64,000 bases of DNA from Aquella oligotrophica (GTDB lineage Bacteria; Pseudomonadota; Gammaproteobacteria; Burkholderiales; UBA11063). Position 1 is the stretch's first letter. Each line of letters starts with the position of its first letter. Of this stretch, positions 43,681 through 55,302 are shown piece by piece. The notes below the pieces were generated by a model. That model searched no databases, was not told the DNA's origin, and worked only from the letters and a program-made list of their open reading frames with translations. The translations under genes were made by a program, and so were the position numbers. The DNA lies in contig NZ_CP024847.1 of NCBI RefSeq assembly GCF_002892535.1, forward strand, positions 1,364,001 through 1,428,000, in the 5' to 3' direction.

Positions 43681-44839
43681 ATACAATAACGTTTTCACCC
43701 TGTTCAAAGACAGTCTGTGCGCGTCCGACGATTAGTGGATCAATTTGTCCAATGCGTTCCGGATCTTTTCCTTTATATGGTAATTTATTTAATATATAAC
43801 GAAGTGCATTAAGGCGGGCACGTTTCTTACAATCTGATTTAACTACTGTCCAAGGTGCATCAGCAGTATCAGTTGCAAAAAACATTGCTTCTTTAGCTTT
43901 GGTATAATTCTCCCATTTATCAAGTGAAGCAACATCAACTGGAGATAACTTCCACTGTTTTAAAGGATGAACTTTACGTTCTTTAAATCTGCGTCGTTGC
44001 TCCTCCTGACTTACTGAGAACCAGAACTTAATCAAGAAAATTCCACTTCTTGCAAGCATCCGTTCAAATTCAGGAGTCTGACGCATAAATTCTTGATACT
44101 CATCTTCGCTACAGAAATCCATTACACGTTCAACTCCAGCCCGGTTATACCATGAACGGTCAAATAATACAATTTCACCTCTGGTTGGCAAGTGTTGTAC
44201 ATAACGCTGAAAATACCACTGTCCTTTTTCGATCTCCGATGGTTTTTCTAGTGCTACAACACGTGCGCCGCGTGGGTTTAAATGCTCCATAAAGCGTTTG
44301 ATTGTACCACCTTTACCAGCGGCATCACGACCCTCAAAAAGGATTACGACTTTTTGTCCAGTTTCTTTTACCCACGCCTGTAATTTTAGTAACTCAACTT
44401 GAAGCCGATACTTTTGTTTTTCATAGTTTTTACGTGACATCAGGTTTAGGTATGGATAACCACCATTACGCCAGTTTTTATTTAAAATATCATCAGGATT
44501 CGCTTTTATATGATTTGATGATTCTTCAGTGAACAAAGATTTTTTTAATGCTTCAATCTCATCAGGGGATAACCCACCCAGAATACTTTTTATTGAATTT
44601 ACTCCCTGATCTGTAACTTTACCATTCATTTTGTCAATGGCATCTTTTATTGCTTCGTTATGTAAGCCGTCTGCAGCAATTGAGGCGCTGGTGATTTGGT
44701 ATGATTCTATTGCTCCAGTTGATGAAGTAGGAGTAACATCTCCACTTTTAGTTGCTCTTACTCTAGTATTAATTTTTTTTGTTATTTCGGAATTTTTTCT
44801 GGTTTGGGTGCTCTTAGTCATGGGCGTTTTCTTTGCCAT
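43679..44839 (-). CDS. ppk2: Polyphosphate kinase 2
   Basis: 386 residues. The catalytic core begins at about residue 130 (YPYLNLMSRKNYEKQKYRLQ). Walker A is EGRDAAGKGGTIKRF (from 169), lid/Walker B region EIVLFDRSWYNRAG (from 222), later SVSQEEQRRRFKERK. Enzymes of this class use polyphosphate to phosphorylate nucleotides. The first ~120 residues are a Lys/Ser/Thr-rich extension followed by a small helical region that short PPK2 enzymes lack; its role is unknown. It is transcribed on its own from a promoter in the 44840-45051 gap. Confidence 0.92.
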   Translation of the reverse strand: MAKKTPMTKSTQTRKNSEITKKINTRVRATKSGDVTPTSSTGAIESYQITSASIAADGLHNEAIKDAIDKMNGKVTDQGVNSIKSILGGLSPDEIEALKKSLFTEESSNHIKANPDDILNKNWRNGGYPYLNLMSRKNYEKQKYRLQVELLKLQAWVKETGQKVVILFEGRDAAGKGGTIKRFMEHLNPRGARVVALEKPSEIEKGQWYFQRYVQHLPTRGEIVLFDRSWYNRAGVERVMDFCSEDEYQEFMRQTPEFERMLARSGIFLIKFWFSVSQEEQRRRFKERKVHPLKQWKLSPVDVASLDKWENYTKAKEAMFFATDTADAPWTVVKSDCKKRARLNALRYILNKLPYKGKDPERIGQIDPLIVGRAQTVFEQGENVIV

Positions 44840-45051
44840 AATGTTTCCTTATTGAAGTTGAAGAAGCCTTTTCGGGTAGCTTACCTTATTATTAATAAAC
44901 AATACAGTTATTTTACCATATTTTTATTGTGGTTAATTGTGGAAAACATGATTTTTTATAAGGTTTTTAATTTCCCATGTAAAAACGCGGTGTTAAATTT
45001 GTTTGCAATCTTTTACAATGAGTCCTTAAGCAAAATAAAGGGGGGAATTTC

Positions 45052-46626
45052 ATGAATCATAAAAGTCTAAGTTTAATCAAACAAATGACATTAGCCAGTG
45101 CTGTTTTATTTGGTATAACTGCATGCAATAGTGGTGGAAACGCAAATAACAATAATAACACTAATAGTAATTCATTAGCAATTTCGGCTTCAAGCAAAAT
45201 GTCAGCTAATCAGCACATCCAAAATACCCAAAATATATCAGGTGGAATGAAAGATCCACAAACTTCGGGCTACACAATGATTGTTGGTGCACCGTACAAT
45301 ACAGCAGGTGATAAACCAGCGGCGCAGTTTTATAATGATTTACTTACGCGAATAACAAATCAGTCTAGTCTAAAAATTAGTCGGATTCTATTGAATGTTG
45401 ATAATCCTGCACAGAACCCGGATATCTATGGATTAAATACTACTGTTGCTAATAGTGGTCTTGCTATTCAATTTATTGAGTCAGTTGCTAAATATAATTT
45501 AACCGCCCAAAATAAAATTGAAATCTATGCTTTTACCGATGTAGAGGCAGGTGATCAATATGGTTGGGGTGCTTGGAGCGTTCCAGCGGATTCTGTTAAT
45601 ATTCCTAGCTGTAATAATGTGGTAAGTCAAAATGATTTAAATCATGCAAATATGTTGAAATCTGTTTGCTGGGCAAGCTATGTAAATAAACTTATAGTTA
45701 AAGATGGATATGCATCAAATTCAATTGTTGGTAATGCTTATGATGGACAAAAAAGTGCATTGCAGGATACTGATCTAAATCGTGAATGGTTATATAATCA
45801 AGAGTCAGCGGATAATTTAAACCTCGGCTGGATTAGTTCAGGTTTAAAGTCATGGGTAAATCTGAACCTTATAGAGGTATATGATTTGGATAAAGGTAAT
45901 GACTACGCCACACCACGACTTGATACAGTAGCACCTGATGGTGTTGATACTCTTACTACAATTTATAACATGGCAACCAAAGGGCAAGATATTGGAATGT
46001 CCGTAAATTATGCCAATGGGGTAGATACATTAACTGGCTCATTTCCTGGTCCACAAAAATTATTGACTTTAGCTCCCGGAAATGCTGAATCTGATTTTGA
46101 ATCAGGAATGGTTGGGGCAAATATCTATCAATGTGCAATCAATCATGGAAGCAGCGATTATGGCTGTGATGGTACATATACCAATAATGTAGATATAAAT
46201 GCAACCCCAGACCAGCAAATAATGCAAAGCTTTGGTCATATTTTTAATAATGCTGTAGATAGTCCATTAGGTAATAATGTTTATGGAGCAATTCCTCCTG
46301 CTACAGGATGGTCTATCCCACAAAATAGCTCTGTAGTCTATTTGTTATCAACTCAGTATATTGGTCCAGTTGGTTCTTATGCTGGCTCAGGTAAACAATG
46401 TATTGATGGAACAAATTGTAGTTGTGTTGCTTCCAAATATAATCCACAAGCTTCATGTGGTGATGAAAATGGTTTTGGCAGTTGGGGAAATTATTTATCA
46501 CAATTTCAGTCAGTTGCAAGTAGTTTCTTAACATCACAGGGATGTGATAGTACAAATTTCCCAGGAGGCTGTGGAATGGGAATTTATATGTATGATTATA
46601 TTCCACAACAATGGTTTAATAATTAG
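45052..46626 (+). CDS. Orphan exported lipoprotein of 524 residues
   Basis: Lipobox ITAC (Cys 25), then an Asn/Ser/Gly-rich tether. The rest is rich in aromatic residues, Asn and Gly, with a single-domain look (e.g. SGYTMIVGAPYN, KIEIYAFTDVEAG, LNREWLYNQ), and the C-terminal third has several Cys. I recognise no family; the alternating strand/helix pattern could suit a TIM-barrel-like hydrolase, but no catalytic motif is visible. Ribosome binding site AAGGGGGG. The region upstream (GCGGTGTTAAAT, 17 bases, TTTACAAT at about 45013-45020) resembles the -35/-10 part of the large-lipoprotein promoter module, without the palindrome. Confidence 0.75.
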   Translation: MNHKSLSLIKQMTLASAVLFGITACNSGGNANNNNNTNSNSLAISASSKMSANQHIQNTQNISGGMKDPQTSGYTMIVGAPYNTAGDKPAAQFYNDLLTRITNQSSLKISRILLNVDNPAQNPDIYGLNTTVANSGLAIQFIESVAKYNLTAQNKIEIYAFTDVEAGDQYGWGAWSVPADSVNIPSCNNVVSQNDLNHANMLKSVCWASYVNKLIVKDGYASNSIVGNAYDGQKSALQDTDLNREWLYNQESADNLNLGWISSGLKSWVNLNLIEVYDLDKGNDYATPRLDTVAPDGVDTLTTIYNMATKGQDIGMSVNYANGVDTLTGSFPGPQKLLTLAPGNAESDFESGMVGANIYQCAINHGSSDYGCDGTYTNNVDINATPDQQIMQSFGHIFNNAVDSPLGNNVYGAIPPATGWSIPQNSSVVYLLSTQYIGPVGSYAGSGKQCIDGTNCSCVASKYNPQASCGDENGFGSWGNYLSQFQSVASSFLTSQGCDSTNFPGGCGMGIYMYDYIPQQWFNN

Positions 46627-46686
46627 AATATGTTGAGGATTTAGAAATACTATTCTGCTTGAGTAATAAACGAGATATCAAAAAAG

Positions 46687-46761
46687 TGGTGCACCCGACA
46701 GGAATCGAACCTGTATCATCAGCTTCGGAAACTGACATTCTATCCATTGAACTACGGATGC
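46687..46761 (-). tRNA. tRNA-Arg (anticodon CCG)
   Basis: On the minus strand the acceptor stem GCATCCG pairs with CGGGTGC, followed by A and an encoded CCA. The anticodon arm is TCAGT-TTCCGAA-GCTGA, with CCG at the anticodon position (reads CGG codons). T arm AGG-TTCGATTC-CT is normal, and the D arm is present. No gene is found antisense. Confidence 0.92.
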
Positions 46762-46802
46762 ATATTGGATTTTATAGAGCGGTCATCATTTTATCACAGA
46801 TT

Positions 46803-46834
46803 AAAAAAGCTCAGTTTTAAAACTGAGCTTTTTA
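46803..46834. terminator. Bidirectional terminator between tRNA-Arg and the RRM gene
   Basis: AAAAAAGCTCAGTTTT / AAAACTGAGCTTTTT, a near-perfect palindrome with T tract on both strands. It closes the minus-strand RRM gene. Confidence 0.88.
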
Positions 46835-46852
46835 TGATCGAAAATTCAAAGC

Positions 46853-47116
46853 TTATGCTTGACCAGCAGGCTTATCTTCTTTCCATTTTACAACAATTTG
46901 ACGTTTTTTTTGTACGCTAGAATTCAGGTTGTTTAAGCATGCCTGAGCTTCTTCATGACTTGACATCTCTACAAAGCCAAAACCACGACTACGTTTATTT
47001 TCATCAGTTACAACTTTACCGTAAATAACAGTACCATACTGACCAAAAATCTGTTTTAACTCATTGGTATCTATAGACCAATCTAAACCAGCTACAAATA
47101 ATTTCGTATTACTCAT
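46853..47116 (-). CDS. RRM-domain RNA-binding protein
   Basis: 87 residues from the ATG at 47116 (MSNTKLFVAGLDWSIDTNEL); the longer frame to 47188 adds a non-homologous hydrophobic stretch. RNP2 is LFVAGLD and RNP1 is RGFGFVEM, the two strands that bind single-stranded RNA. Small single-RRM proteins of this type occur in many proteobacteria, often linked to cold shock, but the RNA targets are not known here. Monocistronic between two terminator/promoter regions. Confidence 0.92.
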   Translation of the reverse strand: MSNTKLFVAGLDWSIDTNELKQIFGQYGTVIYGKVVTDENKRSRGFGFVEMSSHEEAQACLNNLNSSVQKKRQIVVKWKEDKPAGQA

Positions 47117-47356
47117 CAAATAACCTATAATAAAACAAAAATTAACACACAATTCTATAAGACCAACAAAATGATGAATAACCGACAATCATACAGGCAT
47201 TAAGCATGGCTTAAGAACTAGTCTAACATCATTATAGCATACCTATTTATAAATACAAAATTTTTATCAAAAATACATGATAAAATATTGGTTTTGTTGT
47301 TTATCTTCAACAAATCTAACGTGATCACAAATTATTAGCAAAAGGACAAGTATTTA

Positions 47357-49120
47357 ATGCAGCGTACAAACTACTGTGGCTTTATTACAGAAGCTTATTT
47401 GAATCAGGATGTTACCATTAAGGGCTGGGTTCATCGCCGTCGCGATTTGGGTGGGTTAATCTTCATTGACTTGCGTGATCGTGAAGGTCTGGTTCAAGTT
47501 GTTGCCGAGCCAGATGCAAGCTGTTTTAATATTGCTAATGAGCTAAAACACGAATATGTGGTAGAAATTAGCGGTAATGTAAGATCCCGTCCGAATCCGA
47601 ATAATGAGCTAAATACTGGAAAGATTGAAATTGTTGCTACTACGATAAAAATCCTCAATACTGCAAAACCAACTCCAATTCTAGTTGATGATAATAATGT
47701 TAGTGAAGTGAATCGGCTTACACATCGGATTATTGATTTGCGTAGTCAGAAAATGCAGCATAATATTCGTTTAAGAGCCAAATTAACTTATTCTATTCGT
47801 AAATTTTATGATGAAAATGGATTTTTAGATATTGAAACACCTTTCTTAACCTTGTCAACTCCTGGTGGTGCGCGTGATTTCCTAGTTCCTTCACGGATGA
47901 ATAAGGGTAAATTTTATGCATTGCCGCAATCACCACAAGTTTTTAAACAGCTTTTTATGGTCTCAGGCTTTGATCGTTACTATCAGATCGTGCGCTGTTT
48001 TCGTGACGAAGAATTACGCGCTGACCGTCAACCAGAATTTACCCAAGTCGATATTGAGACTTCATTCCTATCTGAAGAAGAAATTCGTGAAATAAATGAA
48101 AAAATGATTATTCAGGTCTTTAAAGAAGTTATGAATGTTGATTTACCGAAGCTACCGGTAATGACTTATGCTGATGCGATGTATTATTATGGTGTTGACA
48201 AGCCTGATTTGCGATTAGAAGATTTTAAATTTATTGATTTAACCGCACAATTAAAAGATTGTGGTTTCAAGGTATTTAATGACGCAGCTAAACGTGGGGA
48301 TGGACGAATCGTTGCCTTGAAGTTACCAGCTTCAGTGACATTGTCACGTAAAGAAATTGATGAATTAACTCAATTTGTAGCTAAATATGGAGCTAAAGGA
48401 CTAGCTTATATTAAGGTAAATGATGTAAGTAAATTGAGTGAAGAAGGCTTACAGTCGCCGATAGTTAAGTTTTTATCAGCTGATGATTTAAAAACAATAA
48501 TTGAAACGACAGGAGCTTCTAGTGGCGAAATATTATTATTTGGTGCGGATAAGGCTAAGGTAGTCAATGAATCAATGGGAGCGCTTCGTCTAAAACTTGG
48601 GCATGAAAAAGGCTTGGCTAAAGGCGAATGGAAGCCATTATGGGTAATTGATTTCCCAATGTTTGAATATGATGAGGGAGTAGGCAAGTATATGCCTGCG
48701 CATCACGCTTTTACAGCACCAAAAGATGAGCATGTTGAACTGCTAACTACCGAACCAGAAAAATGCTTGGCAAAAGCTTATGATATGGTATTAAATGGCT
48801 GGGAAATTGGCGGTGGTTCAGTACGGATACATAATGCAGAAGTTCAGACAAAAGTATTTAAAGCAATGAATCTTACTGATGAAGAGGCTAGACAAAAATT
48901 TGGGTATCTGCTTGATAATCTTCAGTTTGGTGCTCCACCTCATGGTGGAATAGCATTTGGGCTAGATCGCATTGCGACCATAATGTGTAAAGCTGACTCT
49001 ATTCGAGATGTAATTGCATTACCTAAGACAACAACTGGTCAATGTTTATTAACTAATGCACCAAATACTGTTGAAGAAGGACAATTGCAGGAAGCTGGAA
49101 TTGCGCTACTGGCTAACTAG
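47357..49120 (+). CDS. aspS: Aspartyl-tRNA synthetase
   Basis: 587 residues, bacterial type. N-terminal OB fold ([20 protein letters not shown]), class II core with [20 protein letters not shown] (motif 2) and [13 protein letters not shown] (motif 3), and the bacterial GAD insertion in between. It charges tRNA-Asp. Discriminating versus non-discriminating character cannot be judged safely by eye. purB follows 39 bases later on the same strand, so they may be cotranscribed. Confidence 0.97.
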   Translation: MQRTNYCGFITEAYLNQDVTIKGWVHRRRDLGGLIFIDLRDREGLVQVVAEPDASCFNIANELKHEYVVEISGNVRSRPNPNNELNTGKIEIVATTIKILNTAKPTPILVDDNNVSEVNRLTHRIIDLRSQKMQHNIRLRAKLTYSIRKFYDENGFLDIETPFLTLSTPGGARDFLVPSRMNKGKFYALPQSPQVFKQLFMVSGFDRYYQIVRCFRDEELRADRQPEFTQVDIETSFLSEEEIREINEKMIIQVFKEVMNVDLPKLPVMTYADAMYYYGVDKPDLRLEDFKFIDLTAQLKDCGFKVFNDAAKRGDGRIVALKLPASVTLSRKEIDELTQFVAKYGAKGLAYIKVNDVSKLSEEGLQSPIVKFLSADDLKTIIETTGASSGEILLFGADKAKVVNESMGALRLKLGHEKGLAKGEWKPLWVIDFPMFEYDEGVGKYMPAHHAFTAPKDEHVELLTTEPEKCLAKAYDMVLNGWEIGGGSVRIHNAEVQTKVFKAMNLTDEEARQKFGYLLDNLQFGAPPHGGIAFGLDRIATIMCKADSIRDVIALPKTTTGQCLLTNAPNTVEEGQLQEAGIALLAN

Positions 49121-49159
49121 ATAATGTACGTTTATTTAAAAAGTTTACAAGGTTAATTA

Positions 49160-50512
49160 ATGAGTAATATATTTGCAATAAGTCCGTTAGATGGTAGATA
49201 TGCGGATAAGGTGAAAAGCCTGAACGAAACGGTTTCGGAGTTTGGATTAATTAAATACCGCGTTATGGTAGAAATCGAATGGTTTAAATTTCTATTTAGT
49301 AAACCTGAATTTGGCTTACCAAGTCTTGAAGCTAAAGATATTGAATTACTTGATTCTATAGTCAATGATTTTAATGAGATTGGTGCGCTTAGAGTCAAAG
49401 AAATTGAAGCAACAACTAATCATGATGTAAAAGCGGTTGAGTACTATATCAAAGAAAAAATTGCGCATAATCCAGATCTAGATAAATATCGTGAGTTTAT
49501 CCATTTTGCCTGCACATCGGAAGACATAAATAATACCAGCTATGGGCTAATGCTAAAAGATGTAAAAAATGTGGTTATTCTTCCAGAATTAAGTAAACTC
49601 CAACAAAGGCTTACTGAATTAGCTGATCAATATCGTGATGTTTCGATAATGTGTCGGACACATGGTCAGCCAGCTACACCTTCAACAATGGGTAAAGAGT
49701 TATATAATGTAGTTTATCGTTTAGAGCGTCAGATTAAGCAGTTAGAAAAACAAGAGATACTAGCTAAAATCAATGGTGCAGTCGGTAATTATAATGCTCA
49801 TTTGGTTGCTTATCCAGAATTACAATGGGATACGCTCGCTAAAGAGTTTATTGAATTACGACTTGGACTTCATTTTAATCCATATACAACCCAAATTGAA
49901 CCACATGATTATCAAGCTGAGATTTATGATAATCTCCGCCGAATTAATACCATTCTTATTGATTTATCGCGTGACATGTGGTCATATATTTCGATAAATT
50001 ATTTTAAACAAAAAGTAAAAGCAGGGGAAGTTGGAAGTAGTACTATGCCGCATAAAGTTAACCCGATTGACTTTGAAAATGCTGAAGGTAATTTTGGACT
50101 AGCCAATAGCGTTCTTGGGCATTTATCAGAAAAACTGCCAATTTCACGCTGGCAACGTGACCTTACTGATTCAACAGTTCAGAGAAATATTGGTGTTGGG
50201 ATTGGTTATACTTTACTTGGCTTAAGTTCATTATTAAAAGGACTAGGGAAAGTTGAAATTAATTTAAATGCTATAAATCATGACCTAGATAATAATTGGG
50301 AGCTTTTGGCGGAGCCAATTCAGACTGTGATGCGTAAATGTAATGTTGCCAATGCTTATGAACAGTTGAAAGAACTTACTCGTGGTAAAAAAGTTAATGC
50401 CGAAGGAATTAAGGAGTTTGTTGCTGGGCTTGATTTACCAGATAGTGAAAAAACCAAGCTAGCTTCACTAACGCCACATAACTATATTGGATTGGCAAAT
50501 AAATTATACTGA
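49160..50512 (+). CDS. purB: Adenylosuccinate lyase
   Basis: 450 residues, the E. coli-like PurB form. Signature loop GSSTMPHKVNPIDFENAEG; also TSEDINNTSYGLML and CRTHGQPATPSTMGKE. It acts twice in purine synthesis, on SAICAR and on adenylosuccinate. No regulator is adjacent. Confidence 0.97.
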   Translation: MSNIFAISPLDGRYADKVKSLNETVSEFGLIKYRVMVEIEWFKFLFSKPEFGLPSLEAKDIELLDSIVNDFNEIGALRVKEIEATTNHDVKAVEYYIKEKIAHNPDLDKYREFIHFACTSEDINNTSYGLMLKDVKNVVILPELSKLQQRLTELADQYRDVSIMCRTHGQPATPSTMGKELYNVVYRLERQIKQLEKQEILAKINGAVGNYNAHLVAYPELQWDTLAKEFIELRLGLHFNPYTTQIEPHDYQAEIYDNLRRINTILIDLSRDMWSYISINYFKQKVKAGEVGSSTMPHKVNPIDFENAEGNFGLANSVLGHLSEKLPISRWQRDLTDSTVQRNIGVGIGYTLLGLSSLLKGLGKVEINLNAINHDLDNNWELLAEPIQTVMRKCNVANAYEQLKELTRGKKVNAEGIKEFVAGLDLPDSEKTKLASLTPHNYIGLANKLY

Positions 50513-50611
50513 TTTAATTGGGTCAAATAAATAAACCTGATTTAGTTTGATGTTAATGGTGAATTTTGATTATAATTATGTTGTATGAAATATAGTCCTT
50601 AGGAGGCGAAA

Positions 50612-51061
50612 ATGTTTAGAAAAGTTTATGTTCCAATTGATAATTCAGACATCTCTGATAAAGTCTTAACTGAAGCAATTGATTTGGTTAAAGCAACAGG
50701 CGCTGAATTACGGATTAGTCATGTAGTTAACCTAGAGCAAATTACCTTTGGTATTGAAATGGTTGGGGTTGCTGAATTGAAAGATGCACTATTAAATATT
50801 GGTAAGACTCTTATTGATCAAGTAAAAGCTAAAATCTCTCAATCTGGTGTAAATGCAGATGTTAAACTAATTGAAAATTATGGTTCAGATATCGCAACAT
50901 TAATCTCTGAAGATGCACGTGAGTTTGGTGCCGATCTATTTATCCTTGGGTCACATCATCTTGGTTCATTCTCACATTTTATTACTGGTGGTATTGCTGA
51001 GGAATTGGCTCATGACACGCAAATTCCTATCTTATTAATAACTAAACACAAGCAAAAATAA
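50612..51061 (+). CDS. Universal stress protein, UspA family
   Basis: 149 residues, single USP domain: MFRKVYVPIDNSDISDKVL, and the ATP-loop pattern LGSHHLGSFSHFITGGIAEE resembling G-2x-G-9x-G. Strong ribosome binding site TTAGGAGGCG before the ATG. Monocistronic, with a terminator right after the stop. Confidence 0.92.
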   Translation: MFRKVYVPIDNSDISDKVLTEAIDLVKATGAELRISHVVNLEQITFGIEMVGVAELKDALLNIGKTLIDQVKAKISQSGVNADVKLIENYGSDIATLISEDAREFGADLFILGSHHLGSFSHFITGGIAEELAHDTQIPILLITKHKQK

Positions 51062-51064
51062 TGA

Positions 51065-51092
51065 TAAAAGGTAGCTTCGGCTACCTTTTATT
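51065..51092 (+). terminator. Intrinsic terminator after the universal stress gene
   Basis: AAAAGGTAG-CTTCGG-CTACCTTTT, a UUCG-type loop, then ATTTG. Confidence 0.92.
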
Positions 51093-51186
51093 TGCTATTT
51101 CTATTAGTTAATTTTTGGAGTAGCACGGCATAAAGCATGCTTGAAATTAATCAAGCAGAAATAACTGTGCTGTAAAATATACCTAC

Positions 51187-51618
51187 TTAGTAGCTTGATT
51201 CATAATTATGTGCGTAATCCTGATTAAAAGATATGTCATCTAGCTCATCATCGTTTACGCTATCATCTAGCCCATTATTTCTATTTGCTAGAATATGCAC
51301 CTCATTAGCAACAATTTCTGTAGTAAACCGATTGTTATTTTGCTGATCGACCCATTTTCTGGTACGTAATCTACCTTCAACATACATATGGCTACCTTTT
51401 TTGGCAAATTTACCAATTATTTCTGCGAGTTTGCCATAAACAACAACTCTATGCCATTCTGTTTGTTCTTTTTTTTCACCGCTAGCCTTATCTCGCCAAG
51501 CTTCTGTCGTGGCCAAACTAAAGCTAGTCACTGGCTCACTATTTGTCATATATCGAACTTCCGGATCTCCACCCAGATTCCCAATTAAAATCACTTTATT
51601 CACCGATCCGCGCGCCAT
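51187..51618 (-). CDS. ssb: Single-stranded DNA-binding protein
   Basis: 143 residues. OB fold beginning [20 protein letters not shown], then [13 protein letters not shown] and [16 protein letters not shown]. The acidic tail [14 protein letters not shown] is short, and the last residues are not the usual DDDIPF, so the interaction tip is atypical ([13 protein letters not shown]). It protects single-stranded DNA in replication and repair. Confidence 0.93.
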   Translation of the reverse strand: MARGSVNKVILIGNLGGDPEVRYMTNSEPVTSFSLATTEAWRDKASGEKKEQTEWHRVVVYGKLAEIIGKFAKKGSHMYVEGRLRTRKWVDQQNNNRFTTEIVANEVHILANRNNGLDDSVNDDELDDISFNQDYAHNYESSY

Positions 51619-52023
51619 AAGCCCCCAAGGTATTATATCAAGTATGTAATTTTATATCTAAACATGAGTTTATCATAAGCTACTATTTTGCTCAACTTTG
51701 ATGACTTGGTGGTTATACTAAAATTATGTTTTATATCAGTATGATATTGTGTGTGGTTAGCAATATACCCATGTGAAATAATTAAAAATCAATAAAAAAC
51801 GTTGTATTTAGTAACGATTTTGCCAGTAGTTATGTCATGGCTATTGTAATTTTATAGCCTCTCTTGATAATATTGGATAGATTGTAATTGTTATTGATTA
51901 ATATGAAATAAATAGCCTTAAACGGCAAGGTATGAAGTATTTTAGAAAATAATAGCTAGTAAACTTCGGCTTATTTAAGTATATGATATAATCCAGCTAC
52001 ATGTTTACTGAGAAAGACTTCAT
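51619..52023. other. Divergent promoter region between ssb and the HAD gene
   Basis: 405 bases, very AT-rich, with no coding frame on either strand. An extended -10, TGATATAAT, at 51984-51992 suits the plus-strand HAD gene and recurs before the permease at 57233 and the GspN-like gene at 59227. No repeat or operator is evident. Confidence 0.45.
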
Positions 52024-52845
52024 GTGTTATTGAATAAGACGGTTATTGACGAAAAATTAATCATAAAAAAAGAAGTGGTTAAGACTTTTGTTTTTGATCT
52101 CGATGGTACCATAGTTTATAATGGTAAGCCAGTAGATGAAAAATTTAATCAACTATTACTAGACATCAAAGATGCCGGGCATCAGATTATTTATGCTACT
52201 GGGCGATCATTTCGTGATTTTATCCCAGTAATTCCTGAGTGGTCAGTTTGTCAACCAAGTGTTGTTTTTGGTGGTGGGTTAGTTATTGCCAATGATGAGA
52301 TAAAATTTCAGCAATTTATTGATGAAAGTTATTTACATGAAATAATTGATTTTCTTGAGAAAAATCACGTTCACTATCTGGTTGATGGGCAGAGCAATTT
52401 TTATCACCCATCGAAAGAGCACTGGCTTTATCAGGATATAGTAAGATTAACAGGTAAAGTAAAAGCCGAAAGTGCACATCATGTAATTTGTGATGGTGCT
52501 TATAAAATACTTATCCTTGATTTTGAATGGCTCGGTCATTTTCAGCAATATATCATTGATAAATCGCTAACCATAAAATGTCATTTTTATGATAAGTGTT
52601 TTGATATTATGCCTGCTAACGTTAATAAATATAACGGTTTAAGTATTCTTTCTTTACCTGATCCTGATAATATCTATGTGTTTGGTAATGATCAAAATGA
52701 TCTCGAACTAATGCAAAATCTGCCAAATAGTATCATGCTTGGGCATCATCAGGAGCTATCTCAATACGCAAAAATCCAGATTCCTTACAATGATGATTTA
52801 TTTACTAATTTTAAGACTGTTGTTAATGTCATACTAGGAAAGTGA
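52024..52845 (+). CDS. HAD-superfamily (Cof/IIB type) phosphatase
   Basis: About 273 residues. Motif I is VFDLDGTIVY (nucleophile and acid Asp), motif II YATGRSF, motif III Lys in YKILIL, motif IV GNDQNDLELM. The cap region is of the IIB type. It likely dephosphorylates a sugar phosphate or other small metabolite in the cytoplasm. The start is uncertain: the frame opens with GTG at 52024 and TTG at 52030, and no ATG precedes the homologous part. Confidence 0.88.
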   Translation: MLLNKTVIDEKLIIKKEVVKTFVFDLDGTIVYNGKPVDEKFNQLLLDIKDAGHQIIYATGRSFRDFIPVIPEWSVCQPSVVFGGGLVIANDEIKFQQFIDESYLHEIIDFLEKNHVHYLVDGQSNFYHPSKEHWLYQDIVRLTGKVKAESAHHVICDGAYKILILDFEWLGHFQQYIIDKSLTIKCHFYDKCFDIMPANVNKYNGLSILSLPDPDNIYVFGNDQNDLELMQNLPNSIMLGHHQELSQYAKIQIPYNDDLFTNFKTVVNVILGK

Positions 52846-52848
52846 TAA

Positions 52849-54165
<1,317 letters not shown>

Positions 54166-54178
54166 TAAAGGATTTAGT

Positions 54179-54475
54179 ATGAAAAAATTATTAATTTTAG
54201 CTGGGTTTATGAGTGTTGGATCTGTATTTGCTGCACCAAGTGCACCAATGATGGCTGAAAGTGTGCCTGCTTCTTGTAAACAATATCACCAACAAATGAA
54301 GCAAAATCATCAGGCAATTGATGCTGCTTACGATAAAAAAGATGCTTGCACTATGGGTAAACTAATGATGCAAAATCGTCAGATTTTTGAAAGCCATCTT
54401 GAATGTTTTCCTAAACGCCGTCAGATGATGCAACAACAGCAGGGCGCACAAGGTATGGCGCCAATGCCAAAATAA
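54179..54475 (+). CDS. Small secreted Met/Gln-rich protein
   Basis: 98 residues from the ATG at 54179; the ribosome binding site AAAGGATTTAGT supports this over the earlier ATG inside serS. Signal peptide MKKLLILAGFMSVGSVFA, then a mature protein with two Cys in the centre (SCKQYHQQMKQ and ACTMGKL), a third in ECFPKRRQ, and a Met/Gln-rich tail (QMMQQQQGAQGMAPMPK). Such Met-rich periplasmic proteins sometimes bind copper, but no known motif is present. Function unknown. Confidence 0.72.
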   Translation: MKKLLILAGFMSVGSVFAAPSAPMMAESVPASCKQYHQQMKQNHQAIDAAYDKKDACTMGKLMMQNRQIFESHLECFPKRRQMMQQQQGAQGMAPMPK

Positions 54476-54501
54476 TTAATTTCTGATAGTGTAAGATTTT
54501 A

Positions 54502-55299
54502 ATGAAAAAAATTATTGGAGTTGCTTTAGTAGCGGCTATTCTTGCTGGTGCTTGGTTATATTTACGTAATCATAATCAGGATATTAGTGCGGTTGAGTAT
54601 TCACAGGTAGTCAATCATTCTGAGTCGCAATTATTGGCAGCTAGTGCTGGGACGATTGAAAAATTAAGTCTAACGACGATGCTTGAAGCAGGAATTAAAA
54701 CCACGGCTGGAGTAATTAAAAGTACTAGGCTTGAAGAAGTTAAGGGTGTTGGTCAATACTCGCTGATGCTTGATGATAAGCCAACTGGCTTAACAACTGT
54801 TTCGCAGATTGAACTGATTAAGGGCTTTAGTATTGATAATAAGCAAGTAATGCTTCTTGGTTTTGATCAGGGTGGCAATCAGTGTAGTCGTCAATATGTG
54901 ATGCTGACCATTAGCAATAAATTAGATATTAGTAAGCCATTTGGTTCATGTTTACCATTAACTGCAATTATTCAGGAAAATAATTCGGTAATAATGGTAA
55001 TGCCGCAAAATAATCCATATCTTGGTGATGATTTTACTGTCAGTTATCGTTATGAAAATGGTGTAATTAGTCAGCTTACTAAGGTAAAAACTACAGATGC
55101 TAAGCAAAAATTTGGCAAAATGTCTGCAACAGATATACTAAATGTGGCGACTAAAGATGGCTGTTATCAGGATGGTGTGATGCTGGATGATAACTCTTGT
55201 GGTAATGGGCGTAAATATTGTGCGATGTTTAAGAGTATCGTTAAAGAACCAAAAAATCAGGATTACAAATTTTTAAAAGATTTTTGTACAGGACTATAA
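54502..55299 (+). CDS. Exported or membrane-anchored protein of unknown function
   Basis: 265 residues. A single N-terminal hydrophobic segment (IGVALVAAILAGAWLYL) could be a signal anchor. The mature part is mostly beta-like, with five Cys in the last two thirds (NQCSRQYVM, GSCLPL, GCYQDG, SCGNGRKYC, DFCTGL), suggesting disulfides. No domain recognised. It is followed after three bases by ogt. Confidence 0.7.
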   Translation: MKKIIGVALVAAILAGAWLYLRNHNQDISAVEYSQVVNHSESQLLAASAGTIEKLSLTTMLEAGIKTTAGVIKSTRLEEVKGVGQYSLMLDDKPTGLTTVSQIELIKGFSIDNKQVMLLGFDQGGNQCSRQYVMLTISNKLDISKPFGSCLPLTAIIQENNSVIMVMPQNNPYLGDDFTVSYRYENGVISQLTKVKTTDAKQKFGKMSATDILNVATKDGCYQDGVMLDDNSCGNGRKYCAMFKSIVKEPKNQDYKFLKDFCTGL

Positions 55300-55302
55300 A
55301 TT

